The notes under the pieces: generated by a model | Told to the model about the DNA's origin: nothing | What the model saw: the letters and a program-made list of their open reading frames with translations, nothing else | Database searches by the model: none | NCBI RefSeq assembly: GCF_018449575.1 | Contig: NZ_JAAVUT010000013.1 | Span: 60,618 to 124,617 of the forward strand | Reading direction: 5' to 3' | Length of the DNA stretch: 64,000 bases | From: Sodalis sp. dw_96 | GTDB lineage: Bacteria; Pseudomonadota; Gammaproteobacteria; Enterobacterales; Enterobacteriaceae | In this document: in pieces, positions 36,041 to 45,264 of the stretch | How positions within the stretch are numbered: the stretch's first letter is position 1 | Layout of the letters: the number at the start of each line of letters is the position of its first letter | Made by a program: the position numbers and the translations under genes

Positions 36041-36616
36041 TTAATCATCAATCATTAACTTATTATTATAATTTGCATGGTTATGGCCATTTGCATGGTA
36101 ATGATATTTTGCATGGTTATGAAAATCTGCATAATCCAGATGTTCTGAAATGGAATACACCGAGCCGACTATGCCGCCGACTACCAGCCCTATGACCCCG
36201 CTTATGCCCACCAATAAGTCTCTGTAATCATCATAATATTGAGAGCGGTTGCTGATTTTACTGCAATGATTGAGCAATAGCGCCGTTGATAGACCGGTAA
36301 CGACTCCGCCCGCGGAGCCATAACATATACCCATACATATCAGTTCGTTAAAAACGTGACGGGACTGTGCTTCCGAGTGATGCAGCGACTGGTTTAAACT
36401 ATTGACGGCGGAGGAGATAGCCGAGCAGCTGAGATAGGTGGGCAAGGCCATGATTGCACCGCCCGCTATGCCGGTCACCCAAGAGAACGCTCGCGGCAGG
36501 GCGGCGTTGGACGCGCGTCGGAAAGACGTACCCATGCCATTGTTTCTTTCGGGTGAAGGCCGAGTTGTAGAAGAAAAGAAATATTGATTGATATTTGAAG
36601 AATAATAGATAGTCAT
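36041..36616 (-). CDS. Small membrane protein, tandem family member 3, with His/Asn-rich tail
   Basis: About 191 residues, homologous to members 1 and 2: SNAALPRAF before TM1, SSAVNSLNQSL after it, YGSAGGVVTGLSTALLLNHC in TM2, then SNRSQYYDDYRDLL and a glycine-zipper TM3 (GISGVIGLVVGGIVGSVYSI). Uniquely, it ends in a tail of about 30 residues with seven His and many Asn (DFHNHAKYHYHANGHNHANY), encoded by a short degenerate repeat around catggttatg. Such a tail could bind metal, an inference only. The start at 36616 is supported by AGAGAATAAAT upstream. Confidence 0.68.
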   Translation of the reverse strand: MTIYYSSNINQYFFSSTTRPSPERNNGMGTSFRRASNAALPRAFSWVTGIAGGAIMALPTYLSCSAISSAVNSLNQSLHHSEAQSRHVFNELICMGICYGSAGGVVTGLSTALLLNHCSKISNRSQYYDDYRDLLVGISGVIGLVVGGIVGSVYSISEHLDYADFHNHAKYHYHANGHNHANYNNKLMIDD

Positions 36617-36899
36617 ATTTATTCTCTGCAATTTATTGAAAATTGAATAGAGTAAGTTTTTTATGGCCGTTATCTTGTGTTCAGAAGAAACTTATCATCT
36701 GCGAAATCTGAATCGCTAAATTCCCTTCACCTGTTGAGCGTATGTTAATATATAAAGCAGCGTGGATTGTTGGATAATTCCGCGTGGCAACGCCGCCAGG
36801 TGGATTTCATCTGGCACAATCCCTTTTCCTGCGATATACCTTACCCAAGGTAATAACCATAAGGCGGGCCCGCTCGTCGGGCGGCACAAGGGCTTAGTT

Positions 36900-38522
36900 A
36901 TGCATAAACAGGATATCTGGTGGCATCATTCGTCGGTTTATCAAATTTATCCCCGTAGTTTTTGTGATAGCGACGGCGATGGAATCGGCGATCTGCCCGG
37001 TATCCGGTCCAAGCTGGATTATCTGGCTTTGCTGGGGGTGGACGTGCTGTGGCTGTGCCCGGTTTATGCCTCCCCCAACGATGACAACGGTTATGATATC
37101 GCCGATTATGGCCGGATTATGGAAGAGTTCGGCACCATGGCGGATATGGAACTGCTGATAGCCGAGGCGGATAAGCGCGGCATGAAAATCATGATGGACA
37201 TTGTCGCCAATCACACCAGCGATGAGCATCAGTGGTTTATCGAAGCCCGGAAATCAACGGATAACCCTTATCGAGATTATTATATCTGGGCCAAACAGCC
37301 CAATGATTTGTCATCCACGTTCGGCGGCAGCGCCTGGCAGTATGAAGCGGAAACCGGTGAATATTATCTGCATCTTTTTAGCAAAAAACAGCCGGATTTA
37401 AACTGGCGCAATCCCCGGGTGCGTCAGGAAATCGCGGATATTCTGATCTTTTGGCTGGATAAAGGCATCGGCGGTTTTCGGTTCGATGTTATTGATCTGA
37501 TTGGCAAGGTTCCGGACCAGGGGATTACCGCCAATGGCCCCAGGCTGCACGATTATGTCCGTGAGCTGAATGAAAAAAGCTTCGGCCCCCGTAATGTGCT
37601 GACGGTAGGGGAGTCCTGGACGGCGACGCCGGAAACCGGCCTGCTGTGGAGTACCCCGGCCCGGCATGAGCTAAGCATGATTTTCCAGTTCGGCCATCTT
37701 ACCTTGGATCAGAAGCTGCCAGGCGGAGAAAAATGGGACCTCGCTCCCTATTCCCTGCTTGATCTGAAGTCGGTTTTAAGCCGGTGGCAAACCGCGTTGC
37801 ACGATAAGGGCTGGAACAGCCTGTTCTGGAATAATCACGATACCCCGCGGGCGGTGTCCCGATTCGGCGATGAAGGTGAATTCCGGGTGGAAAGCGCCAA
37901 AATGCTGGCCACGGTGATGTACGGCATGTCCGGAACGCCCTTTATTTACCAGGGGGAGGAAATCGGCATGACCAATGTCCGCTTTACCGATATGGCCGAC
38001 TACCGTGATATCGAGACTCTTAACCTGTACCGAGATCGGCTGGCGGCGGGACATGGCGCGGATAGCATCATGGCTTCTATTTATGCCAAAGGGCGGGATA
38101 ACGGCCGTACGCCCATGCAGTGGAACAGCGGGGAGCATGCCGGTTTCAGCAGCGCCGCGCCTTGGATCAAGGTGAACCCTAACTATCCTGAGATCAATGT
38201 CGATGCGGCTTTAAAGGATCCTCACTCGCTGATTCATTATTACCGCCGTTTGATAGCCCTGCGTAAAACCGCCCGGTGGCTGGTTTACGGTAGCTATGAA
38301 CTGTTGTTGCCCCGGCATGAACAGCTGTTTGCTTATGTGCGTGAGTATGATAATCGGCGGTATCTGGTCTTCGGTAATTTCAGCCATCAGACCCTCAACG
38401 TCAATCCGGCGGACCTGCGGATCTCACCCGAGGCGGCCAGCATGCTGCACAATTATGCCGAACCGCCCCTGCTGGGGCGGGGGGTTATTCGGCCCTGGGA
38501 AGGCGGCATTATCAGCCTGTAA
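36900..38522 (+). CDS. GH13 alpha-glucosidase (oligo-1,6-glucosidase type)
   Basis: A 540-residue cytosolic TIM-barrel hydrolase. It begins WWHHSSVYQIYPRSFCDSDGDGIGDLPGI, with the calcium-loop Asp residues. Region II GFRFDVIDLI holds the nucleophile D196, region III VGESW the acid/base E238, and region IV NNHDTPR the D314. The Val after the nucleophile (FDVID) is typical of enzymes cutting alpha-1,6 links (isomaltose, panose). The start at 36900 has AAGGG eight bases upstream. It converges with the GH31 gene, leaving 13 bp between stops. No sugar transporter is adjacent. Confidence 0.9.
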   Translation: MHKQDIWWHHSSVYQIYPRSFCDSDGDGIGDLPGIRSKLDYLALLGVDVLWLCPVYASPNDDNGYDIADYGRIMEEFGTMADMELLIAEADKRGMKIMMDIVANHTSDEHQWFIEARKSTDNPYRDYYIWAKQPNDLSSTFGGSAWQYEAETGEYYLHLFSKKQPDLNWRNPRVRQEIADILIFWLDKGIGGFRFDVIDLIGKVPDQGITANGPRLHDYVRELNEKSFGPRNVLTVGESWTATPETGLLWSTPARHELSMIFQFGHLTLDQKLPGGEKWDLAPYSLLDLKSVLSRWQTALHDKGWNSLFWNNHDTPRAVSRFGDEGEFRVESAKMLATVMYGMSGTPFIYQGEEIGMTNVRFTDMADYRDIETLNLYRDRLAAGHGADSIMASIYAKGRDNGRTPMQWNSGEHAGFSSAAPWIKVNPNYPEINVDAALKDPHSLIHYYRRLIALRKTARWLVYGSYELLLPRHEQLFAYVREYDNRRYLVFGNFSHQTLNVNPADLRISPEAASMLHNYAEPPLLGRGVIRPWEGGIISL

Positions 38523-38535
38523 GGGCTTATGGAGG

Positions 38536-40566
38536 TCAATCCAGCACCGTCGTATCGCCCCGCACAAATACGGGAATGGTTTCAAGGGGGGTAGCCACCT
38601 CTATCCACTTGCCGCCGGGCCGGCTTTGCTCGGTCAATAAATCCCGCCAGCGTTGGCCGGCGGGCAGATAGACTCGCCGCGACTGCATGCCCTGGGCCAG
38701 AACCGGCGCCACCAGGATATCCGGGCCGAACATATACTGATCCTCTATGTCCCAGCAGGGCGGGTCGTCGGGGAAATCATAAAATAGCGGCCGCATAACC
38801 GGCGTGCCCTTCTGATGGGCCGCCACCATCTGGCGATGGATATAGGGTCGCAGACGTTCACGGATGCCCAGCCAGTGGGACATGATCCGTTCATTTTCCT
38901 CGCCGAAGCTCCAAAGCTCATTAGGGGAACCGCTGTTGCATTGCTCAATGCCGTCGCGATACATCTCCGGCGGCGGGATCTCCGGTTCCCGGCACCCGTG
39001 CAGGCGGCATACCGGGCAGAATACTCCCCATTGGAACCAGCGGATTAATAATTCCCGAAAGCCGGGATCGTCATGTCTGCCGCCCTGGAAGCCGCCGATG
39101 TCGGTGGTCCACCAGGGGATACCTGCCAGCCCCATGTTCAATCCCGCCACCACCTGGTTATGCAGGGCATGAAACGATGAGTGAATATCGCCGGACCAGG
39201 CCAGCACGCCGAAACGCTGGCTGCCGGCCCAGGCACAGCGAACCAGGTTGAGGATATCTTGCTGCCCCGCCTGACGCTGGCCGTCGTAGAGGCACTGGGC
39301 GAATTTTTGCGGATAGATATTGCCCACTTCCAGCGCGGTGCCCATAAAATAGCGGTAGTTGTCGAAATGGTAGGTCCGGTATTCCGGTTCCGCCATATCG
39401 AGCCAAAACCAGCGGATACCGATATCGTAATAGTTTTGTTTGATCTTTTTCCAGACATGTTCCCGCGCGCTGGGGTGGGTGGTATCAAAAAAGGTGGTGC
39501 TGCCCCGGGAATCAAGGTTGATGGGTACGCCGCGATCGCTGCGCACCAGGAAGCCTTCGGTTTCCATTTCAGTATAGCTTTCGGCGCGCTGATCCACGGT
39601 GGGCCAAATGGAGACCATCAGTTCAATGCCCATGTCCCGCAGTTTATCCACCATGGCCTTCGGATCCGGCCAGTCGATCTCGTTGAAGCGCCAGGTGCCC
39701 TGGATAGGCCAGTGGAAGGAGTCAATTACCAGCACCGACAGCGGCAGTTTGCGGCGCCGGTATTCTTCCGCCACCATCAGCACTTCATCTTGGGTACGAT
39801 AGCGTAATTTCGATTGCCAGAAGCCGGTGGCGAATTCCGGCATCACCGCCACGGTGCCGGTGACCGCGGCGTACTGTTCCACCAGTTCCGCCGGACGGTC
39901 GGCGGCGGTGATCCAGTAGTCCAGTTGACTGGTGACCCGCGCCCGCCACAATGTCTGGTTGTTGGCGAAGTGCACTTCCCCTACCGCCGGATTGTTCCAT
40001 AACATGCCGTAGCCGCGGCTGGACAGCATAAAGGGGACGCTGGACTGGGAGTTGCGCTGCGCCAGCTCCAGCACGCAGCCTTTCAGATCCAGCAGCGACT
40101 GCTGATATTGTCCCATGCCGAAAATCTTTTCATCCCGGTGGGCTTCGAAATATTGGGTCAGCTGATATTTACCGCCGGGGATAGGGTTGAATTCACGGGC
40201 TTCGATTTCCAGCGGACTGACGTATTTTTCTTTTTTGACGTCTCCCGTTATATCCTCGGTGGTTCTTTGTCGCCACCACTCCGCCAGCAGGAGTTCTCCG
40301 CGCCGGTTATAAAAAGCCAGCCGGCCGCGATTATCAATCTCCGCCGTGATATTACCGTGGGTGATACGCACCGCCGAGGATGTTTTTTCGATTTTTACCC
40401 GGTGGTTGTCGGGGTCAGGCAATAAGGCCCAGTCCTGTTTCAGGTCCAGCGCCGGCAGGCAGGTTGCCCGGATCCGCAGGCTGTTTTTCCCCCAGGGCTC
40501 CATCACCAAATGCTGACCGCTGGCGCGCCAGTATACCTTATGATTTTTCACCGATAAGTTTGTCAT
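38536..40566 (-). CDS. GH31 alpha-glucosidase / alpha-xylosidase
   Basis: A 676-residue cytosolic glycosidase. The GH31 nucleophile motif is WFWLDMAEPE (D390) and the acid/base is in WSGDIHSSF (D460). LVIDSFHWPIQGTW and NMGLAGIPWWTTDIGGF are further family blocks. It has an N-terminal beta-sandwich and a C-terminal beta domain, and it is shorter than YicI (772). Substrates of the family include isomaltose, isoprimeverose and sulfoquinovosides; the QxxxR pair of sulfoquinovosidases is not evident. The LysR gene is divergent, 222 bp away. Confidence 0.88.
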   Translation of the reverse strand: MTNLSVKNHKVYWRASGQHLVMEPWGKNSLRIRATCLPALDLKQDWALLPDPDNHRVKIEKTSSAVRITHGNITAEIDNRGRLAFYNRRGELLLAEWWRQRTTEDITGDVKKEKYVSPLEIEAREFNPIPGGKYQLTQYFEAHRDEKIFGMGQYQQSLLDLKGCVLELAQRNSQSSVPFMLSSRGYGMLWNNPAVGEVHFANNQTLWRARVTSQLDYWITAADRPAELVEQYAAVTGTVAVMPEFATGFWQSKLRYRTQDEVLMVAEEYRRRKLPLSVLVIDSFHWPIQGTWRFNEIDWPDPKAMVDKLRDMGIELMVSIWPTVDQRAESYTEMETEGFLVRSDRGVPINLDSRGSTTFFDTTHPSAREHVWKKIKQNYYDIGIRWFWLDMAEPEYRTYHFDNYRYFMGTALEVGNIYPQKFAQCLYDGQRQAGQQDILNLVRCAWAGSQRFGVLAWSGDIHSSFHALHNQVVAGLNMGLAGIPWWTTDIGGFQGGRHDDPGFRELLIRWFQWGVFCPVCRLHGCREPEIPPPEMYRDGIEQCNSGSPNELWSFGEENERIMSHWLGIRERLRPYIHRQMVAAHQKGTPVMRPLFYDFPDDPPCWDIEDQYMFGPDILVAPVLAQGMQSRRVYLPAGQRWRDLLTEQSRPGGKWIEVATPLETIPVFVRGDTTVLD

Positions 40567-40788
40567 TTCCTATCCTCACAGCGCGGGCGCGCAGCCCTGT
40601 AAAGCCGGTATTCAGGCCAACGGAACGGTTACGGCTTTTTAACTATAGCAATGGGCGTAAAAAGCGGGGGAGGTCCGGGATAACTCACGTTTTTTCTGAA
40701 ATCCTCTGGGGAGATCACTAATCTCTAGAACTGCCGGCCTAGTCTCTATATAACCTAATGCTAAGGCTTGCTAACCAGGCAGGGGCAT

Positions 40789-41700
40789 ATGTTAACACTG
40801 CGGCAGTTACGGCATTTTATCGCGGTGGCGGAAGCCGGTTCCATTTCCGGCGCCGCCCAGGCGACATTTGTTGCTCAGTCCTCCCTGACGCTGGCGGTAC
40901 AGCAGTTGGAAGAGGAACTGACGGCGCCATTGTTCGAGCGCCATGCCAAGGGGATGACGCTGACTCACCAGGGCCATCAGTTCCTGCGGCAGGCTAACCT
41001 GATCCTGGCCACGGTGGAGAATGCCAAATTCAGCGTCCGGCAGGGGATGGAAAGCCTTAATGGCGACCTGACCCTGGGAGTGACGAGCCTGGTATCCGGT
41101 TATTTTCTGATGGATATACTCACCCGTTTTCGTTCCTGTTATCCGGGAGTCAACGTGCGGATTGTGGAGGATGAGCGGCGATATATCGAGCATTTGCTGG
41201 TTAACGGTGAGATCGATATCGGGGTATTGATACTGAGTAATCTTGAGGATCGCCACGCCCTGCAAACCGAAGTGCTGGTGCATTCCCCCTACCGTTTGTG
41301 GCTGCCGCCGCTGCATCCGCTGCTGGAGCAGGAATCTATCGCCCTGGCGGATGTCGCTCTCTATCCGCTGGTGCAGCTCAATGCCGACGAAATGGAACGG
41401 CATGCCCGTCAGATCTGGGCGAGGGCCGGCCTGCATCCCTGTATCGCGATGCGCACCGCGTCTACGGAGGCGGTGCGCAGTATGGTGGCCGCCGGGCTGG
41501 GGGTATCCATTCAGCCCGATATGGCTTATCGTCCCTGGTCGCTGGAGGGCAGCATGATCGAAGCGCGCCAGCTGTCGGATCTCAACGAGCATCTGAATGT
41601 CGGTCTGGCCTGGCGGAAGGGCAACAGCCGTCCGGAGCTGATTGCGCCGTTTCTCGCCCTGGCGCGGGAAAAAACGCCGGGCCGCAAGACGGCGGTATAA
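40789..41700 (+). CDS. LysR-family transcriptional regulator
   Basis: A 303-residue LTTR. The HTH is LRQLRHFIAVAEAGSISGAAQATFVAQSSLTLAVQQLEEELTAPLFERHAKGMTLT. Effector domain follows (SGYFLMDILTRFRSCYPGVNVRIVED). The start at 40789 has AGGGG six bases upstream. Divergence from the GH31 gene suggests control of that gene. Equally, it lies upstream of the putrescine-type operon on the same strand, but the 107-bp repeat array intervenes. Confidence 0.9.
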   Translation: MLTLRQLRHFIAVAEAGSISGAAQATFVAQSSLTLAVQQLEEELTAPLFERHAKGMTLTHQGHQFLRQANLILATVENAKFSVRQGMESLNGDLTLGVTSLVSGYFLMDILTRFRSCYPGVNVRIVEDERRYIEHLLVNGEIDIGVLILSNLEDRHALQTEVLVHSPYRLWLPPLHPLLEQESIALADVALYPLVQLNADEMERHARQIWARAGLHPCIAMRTASTEAVRSMVAAGLGVSIQPDMAYRPWSLEGSMIEARQLSDLNEHLNVGLAWRKGNSRPELIAPFLALAREKTPGRKTAV

Positions 41701-42345
41701 TGTTCCGGCCTCATCAGCACGGTCTCCTTTTAACACGTTCGTTGCATGATCGGTGGTAGCGGGCCTACCGCGCTGTGGGGCGCTCGGTCGGGCAGAAAAA
41801 GCATGCCCGATTCGACCCCATCAGCACGGTCTCCCTTTAACACGTTCGTTGCATGATCGGTGGTAGCGGGCCTACCGCGCTGTGGGGCGCTCGGTCGGGC
41901 GGAAAAACCACGCCCGATTCGACCCCATCAGCACGGTCTCCCTTTAACACGTTCGTTGCATGATCGGTGGTAGCGGGCCTACCGCGCTGTGGGGCGCTCG
42001 GTCAGGCAGAAAAACCATGCCCGATTCGACCCCATCAGCACGGTCTCCCTTTAACACGTTTGCCGCACGTTCGGTGATCGCGGGCCTACCCTGCTGTGGG
42101 GCGCTCGGTCGGGCAGAAAAAGCATGCCCGATTCGACCCCATCAGCACGGTCTCCCTTTAACACGTTTGCGGCACGTTCGGCGATCGCGGGCCTACCCTG
42201 CTGTGGGGCGCTCGGTCGGGCAGAAAAAGCATGCCCGATTCGACCCCATCAGCACGGTCTCCCTTTAACACGTTTGCGGCACGTTCGGTGATAGCGGGCC
42301 TCCCGCGCCGTGGGGCGCTCGGTAGGGCGGGAAAAGCATGCCCAC
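41701..42345 (+). repeat. Array 2 of the 107-bp structured repeat
   Basis: Six unit starts fall exactly 107 bp apart (41743, 41850, 41957, 42064, 42171, 42278), with partial units at both ends. Units are about 90% alike; the first three share TGCATGATCGGTGGTAGC, the later three GCACGTTCGG(T/C)GAT, so two sub-types occur side by side. Each keeps the nested inverted repeats seen in array 1 (CGCGCTGTGGGG with CCCCATCAGCACGG, and TCGGGCA with TGCCCGA). The array lies between the LysR gene and the first aldehyde dehydrogenase gene. From 42346 to 42491 nothing else is seen except the ribosome binding site of the next gene. Confidence 0.92.
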
Positions 42346-42491
42346 ATCCCTTTCGTTTTTTTCGAACGCTCCGTTCGTTATTTAGAATTTGTCGCAGGGC
42401 CCGGGGGCGGGATAGTCTCATCGATAAGATGATGTATAAGGTTATGTAGATAAGTTGTTAACTCCCATGTCCGGGCCGGAGGGTTACCACT

Positions 42492-43967
42492 TTGATCGAT
42501 CAGTCGCTGTTAACCGGGATTCCCTGGGTCAATTATATCGGTGGAGAAAAAGTCGCCGGCGAGGGATCGGCGGAGAATATTGTCAATCCCGCCACCGGCA
42601 AGGTGATACTGACGCTGCGGGAAGCCGGCGAGGAGCAGGTGATGGGCGCGGTGGCCGCCGCTCACCGGGCATTTCGGCAGTGGTCCGCCACCACGCCGGC
42701 CCATCGTGCGGGCGTATTGCTGGACATCGCGGCGGTCATCGAGCGTGACGGCCGGCAGTTGGCCGGACTTGAGGCCCTTAACTGCGGCAAACCTTTTCAT
42801 CAGGCGTTGAACGACGATATCGCCGCCGCCGCCGATGTTTTCCGATTCTTTGCCGGTGCCGTGCGTTGTCAGCAAGGGCAACTGGCGGGTGAGTACCTCC
42901 CCGGACATACGTCGATGCTTAAGCGAGATGCCATCGGCGTGGTGGCCTCCATCGCGCCGTGGAATTATCCGCTAATGATGGCCGCCTGGAAAATCGCTCC
43001 GGCGCTGGCGGCCGGCAACACCTTGGTCTTCAAGCCCTCTGAACATACCCCGTTATCCATTCTGGCCTTGATGCACCGCCTGGACGGCCTGTTGCCGGAC
43101 GGCGTAATCAATATCATGTTCGGCCGCGGCGAAACCACCGGCGCGGTGCTGGTGAATCATCCCCTGGTACGGATGATATCCGTGACCGGCGATACCGTCA
43201 CCGGTCAAAAGATTCTACAGGCGGCGGTAAGCGGTATTAAGCGTACCCATCTGGAGCTGGGGGGGAATGCGCCGGTGATTGTCTGCGATGATGCGAATCT
43301 GGAGGCGGTGGTGGACGGTATCCGGCGGTTCGGCTATTACAATGCCGGCCAGGATTGCACCGCCGCCTGTCGCGTTTATGCCCAGGCCGGTATTTACCCT
43401 CGTCTGGTGGAAGCCTTGGGTGAGGCGGTGAAAAGCCTGCGTTTCGCCGGTGCCATCGACGATGAAAACGATCTTGGTCCGCTGATCTCCGCCCGCCAGC
43501 GCGATCGGGTGGCCAGCTTTATCGAGCGGGCGCTTGAACAGCCCCATGTTTCACTTATAGCCGGAGGCGAGGCCTACGACGGCGCCGGTTTTTTCTACCG
43601 GCCGACGCTGCTGGCCGGCTGTCTGCAACAGGACGAAATCATTAAGCGAGAAGTGTTTGGTCCGGTGGTCAGCGTGACCTGTTTTGATGGTGTCGAGCAG
43701 GTGCTGGAGTGGGCTAACGACTCGGAATACGGTCTGGCATCCTCGGTCTGGACGCGGGATGTGGATCAGGCGTTTTACCTGGCGTCGAAATTGCAATATG
43801 GCTGTACCTGGATCAATACCCATTTCACCCTGGTGAGCGAGATGCCGCACGGCGGCTTTAAAAGCTCCGGCTACGGCAAGGATCTCTCCGGTGAAGCGTT
43901 GCAGGACTATAGCGTGGTTCGTCACATCATGGCGAAATTCGACGGTCGGTTTCCCCCACGGCACTGA
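42492..43967 (+). CDS. Aldehyde dehydrogenase, gamma-aminobutyraldehyde dehydrogenase-like (copy 1)
   Basis: A 491-residue NAD-dependent ALDH. The Rossmann region is [36 protein letters not shown], the catalytic Glu lies in [11 protein letters not shown], and the nucleophilic Cys is in [15 protein letters not shown]. It resembles PatD (YdcW) and copy 2 at the other end of the operon throughout. The start is a TTG at 42492 with GGAGG eight bases upstream. It is 31 bp upstream of the binding-protein gene, so it leads the transport operon. The last residues (FDGRFPPRH) extend past copy 2. Confidence 0.88.
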   Translation: MIDQSLLTGIPWVNYIGGEKVAGEGSAENIVNPATGKVILTLREAGEEQVMGAVAAAHRAFRQWSATTPAHRAGVLLDIAAVIERDGRQLAGLEALNCGKPFHQALNDDIAAAADVFRFFAGAVRCQQGQLAGEYLPGHTSMLKRDAIGVVASIAPWNYPLMMAAWKIAPALAAGNTLVFKPSEHTPLSILALMHRLDGLLPDGVINIMFGRGETTGAVLVNHPLVRMISVTGDTVTGQKILQAAVSGIKRTHLELGGNAPVIVCDDANLEAVVDGIRRFGYYNAGQDCTAACRVYAQAGIYPRLVEALGEAVKSLRFAGAIDDENDLGPLISARQRDRVASFIERALEQPHVSLIAGGEAYDGAGFFYRPTLLAGCLQQDEIIKREVFGPVVSVTCFDGVEQVLEWANDSEYGLASSVWTRDVDQAFYLASKLQYGCTWINTHFTLVSEMPHGGFKSSGYGKDLSGEALQDYSVVRHIMAKFDGRFPPRH

Positions 43968-43998
43968 GCCTTTATCGTATGACAGGAGACAGGCAATA

Positions 43999-45162
43999 AT
44001 GATGAAATTAACGCAGGCGGGTATTTTCTGTTTCAGCGTGCTGTGCGGCGGAATACTGGCCCATGCAGCAGGTCTTCCGGCGCAATTGGGAAAAAATGAG
44101 GGACAGGTGGATATTATAGCCTGGCCCGGTTATATCGAGCGTGGCCAGACCGATAAAAACTATGATTGGGTCACTGCGTTTGAAAAACAGACCGGTTGCC
44201 AGGTGAATGTGAAAACCGCCGCCACCTCCGACGAGATGGTCAGCCTGATGGCCAAGGGCGGCTACGATCTGGTGACCGCGTCGGGAGACGCTTCGCTGCG
44301 GTTGATTTACGGCAAGCGGGTTCAACCCATCAATACCGCGCTGATTCCCAATTGGCATAATGTCGATCCCCGCCTGTCGGGCGGTCCCTGGTATAACGTC
44401 GGCGGCAAGGTATACGGCACCCCTTATCAATGGGGACCGAATGTGCTGATGTACAACACCAAGGTCTTCACCACGCCGCCGGACAGCTGGGCGGTGGTGT
44501 TCGAGCCGCAAAACCTGCCGGACGGCAAAAGCAATAAGGGACGGGTTCAGGCCTACGACGGTCCAATCTATATCGCTGATGCGGCGCTTTATCTCAAAAG
44601 CGCCCGGCCGGAGCTGGGCATTAAGGATCCCTACCAGTTAAACGAAACGCAATATCAGGCGGTGCTGGCGTTGCTCAAGCAGCAGCACCCGCTGATCCAC
44701 CGTTACTGGCACGATACCTCGGTGCAAATGAGCGACTTTAAAAACGAGGGCGTGGCGGCTTCCGGCGCCTGGCCCTATCAGGCCAATGCCCTTGAGGGCG
44801 CAGGGCAGCCCATCGCCACGGTGATACCCAAGGAGGGAGTGACCGGCTGGGCGGATACCACCATGCTGCACGCCGACGCCAGTCATCCCAACTGTGCCTA
44901 TCGCTGGATGAACTGGTCGTTGGAACCGAAGGTGCAGGGGGATGTGGCCGCCTGGTTCGGTTCGGTGCCGGCGGTGCCGGAGGGGTGTAAAGCCAGCACG
45001 TTGTTGGGGGCCAAAGGTTGTGAGACCAATGGATTTAATCAGTTTGAGAAAATCGCCTTCTGGAAAACCCCCACCGCTAAGTGCGATAGCGCCGGCACCG
45101 GGCAGTGCGTCCCCTACAGCCGCTGGACGCAGGATTATATCGCCATTATGGGCGGGCGCTGA
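43999..45162 (+). CDS. ydcS: Polyamine ABC transporter substrate-binding protein (YdcS-like)
   Basis: A 387-residue periplasmic protein with signal peptide (LTQAGIFCFSVLCGGILAHAAG). Spermidine/putrescine-binding family features are VDIIAWPGYIERG, NYDWVTAFEKQTGCQVNVKTAATSDEMVSLMAKGGYDLVTASGD and TPYQWGPNVLMYN. It matches E. coli YdcS in length and in the WMNWSLEPKVQGDVAAWFGSVPA segment. AGGAG precedes the tandem ATGs at 43999. The ligand is inferred as putrescine from the flanking dehydrogenases and the nearby patA. Confidence 0.85.
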   Translation: MMKLTQAGIFCFSVLCGGILAHAAGLPAQLGKNEGQVDIIAWPGYIERGQTDKNYDWVTAFEKQTGCQVNVKTAATSDEMVSLMAKGGYDLVTASGDASLRLIYGKRVQPINTALIPNWHNVDPRLSGGPWYNVGGKVYGTPYQWGPNVLMYNTKVFTTPPDSWAVVFEPQNLPDGKSNKGRVQAYDGPIYIADAALYLKSARPELGIKDPYQLNETQYQAVLALLKQQHPLIHRYWHDTSVQMSDFKNEGVAASGAWPYQANALEGAGQPIATVIPKEGVTGWADTTMLHADASHPNCAYRWMNWSLEPKVQGDVAAWFGSVPAVPEGCKASTLLGAKGCETNGFNQFEKIAFWKTPTAKCDSAGTGQCVPYSRWTQDYIAIMGGR

Positions 45163-45264
45163 GAAAGAGAGCTGCCGGATGCGTGGTGTTGTCATCGTCG
45201 AGGTAGCAATTACCGGGGATATTGCCGTTAAAGTGCATGTCCGTTGACCTGGAGGAGAATCACT

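Noticed and set aside
36762..36899. Longer start for the GH13 glucosidase
   Set aside because: The upstream 46 codons have no family similarity, and AAGGG is placed before the ATG at 36900.
40807..41736. 309-codon minus-strand frame
   Set aside because: It is a shadow of the LysR gene on the other strand; the LysR reading has a full HTH and effector domain.
41701..42449. Possible CRISPR array
   Set aside because: The units are contiguous 107-bp copies with no unique spacers, each contains its own internal hairpins, and no cas gene is near.
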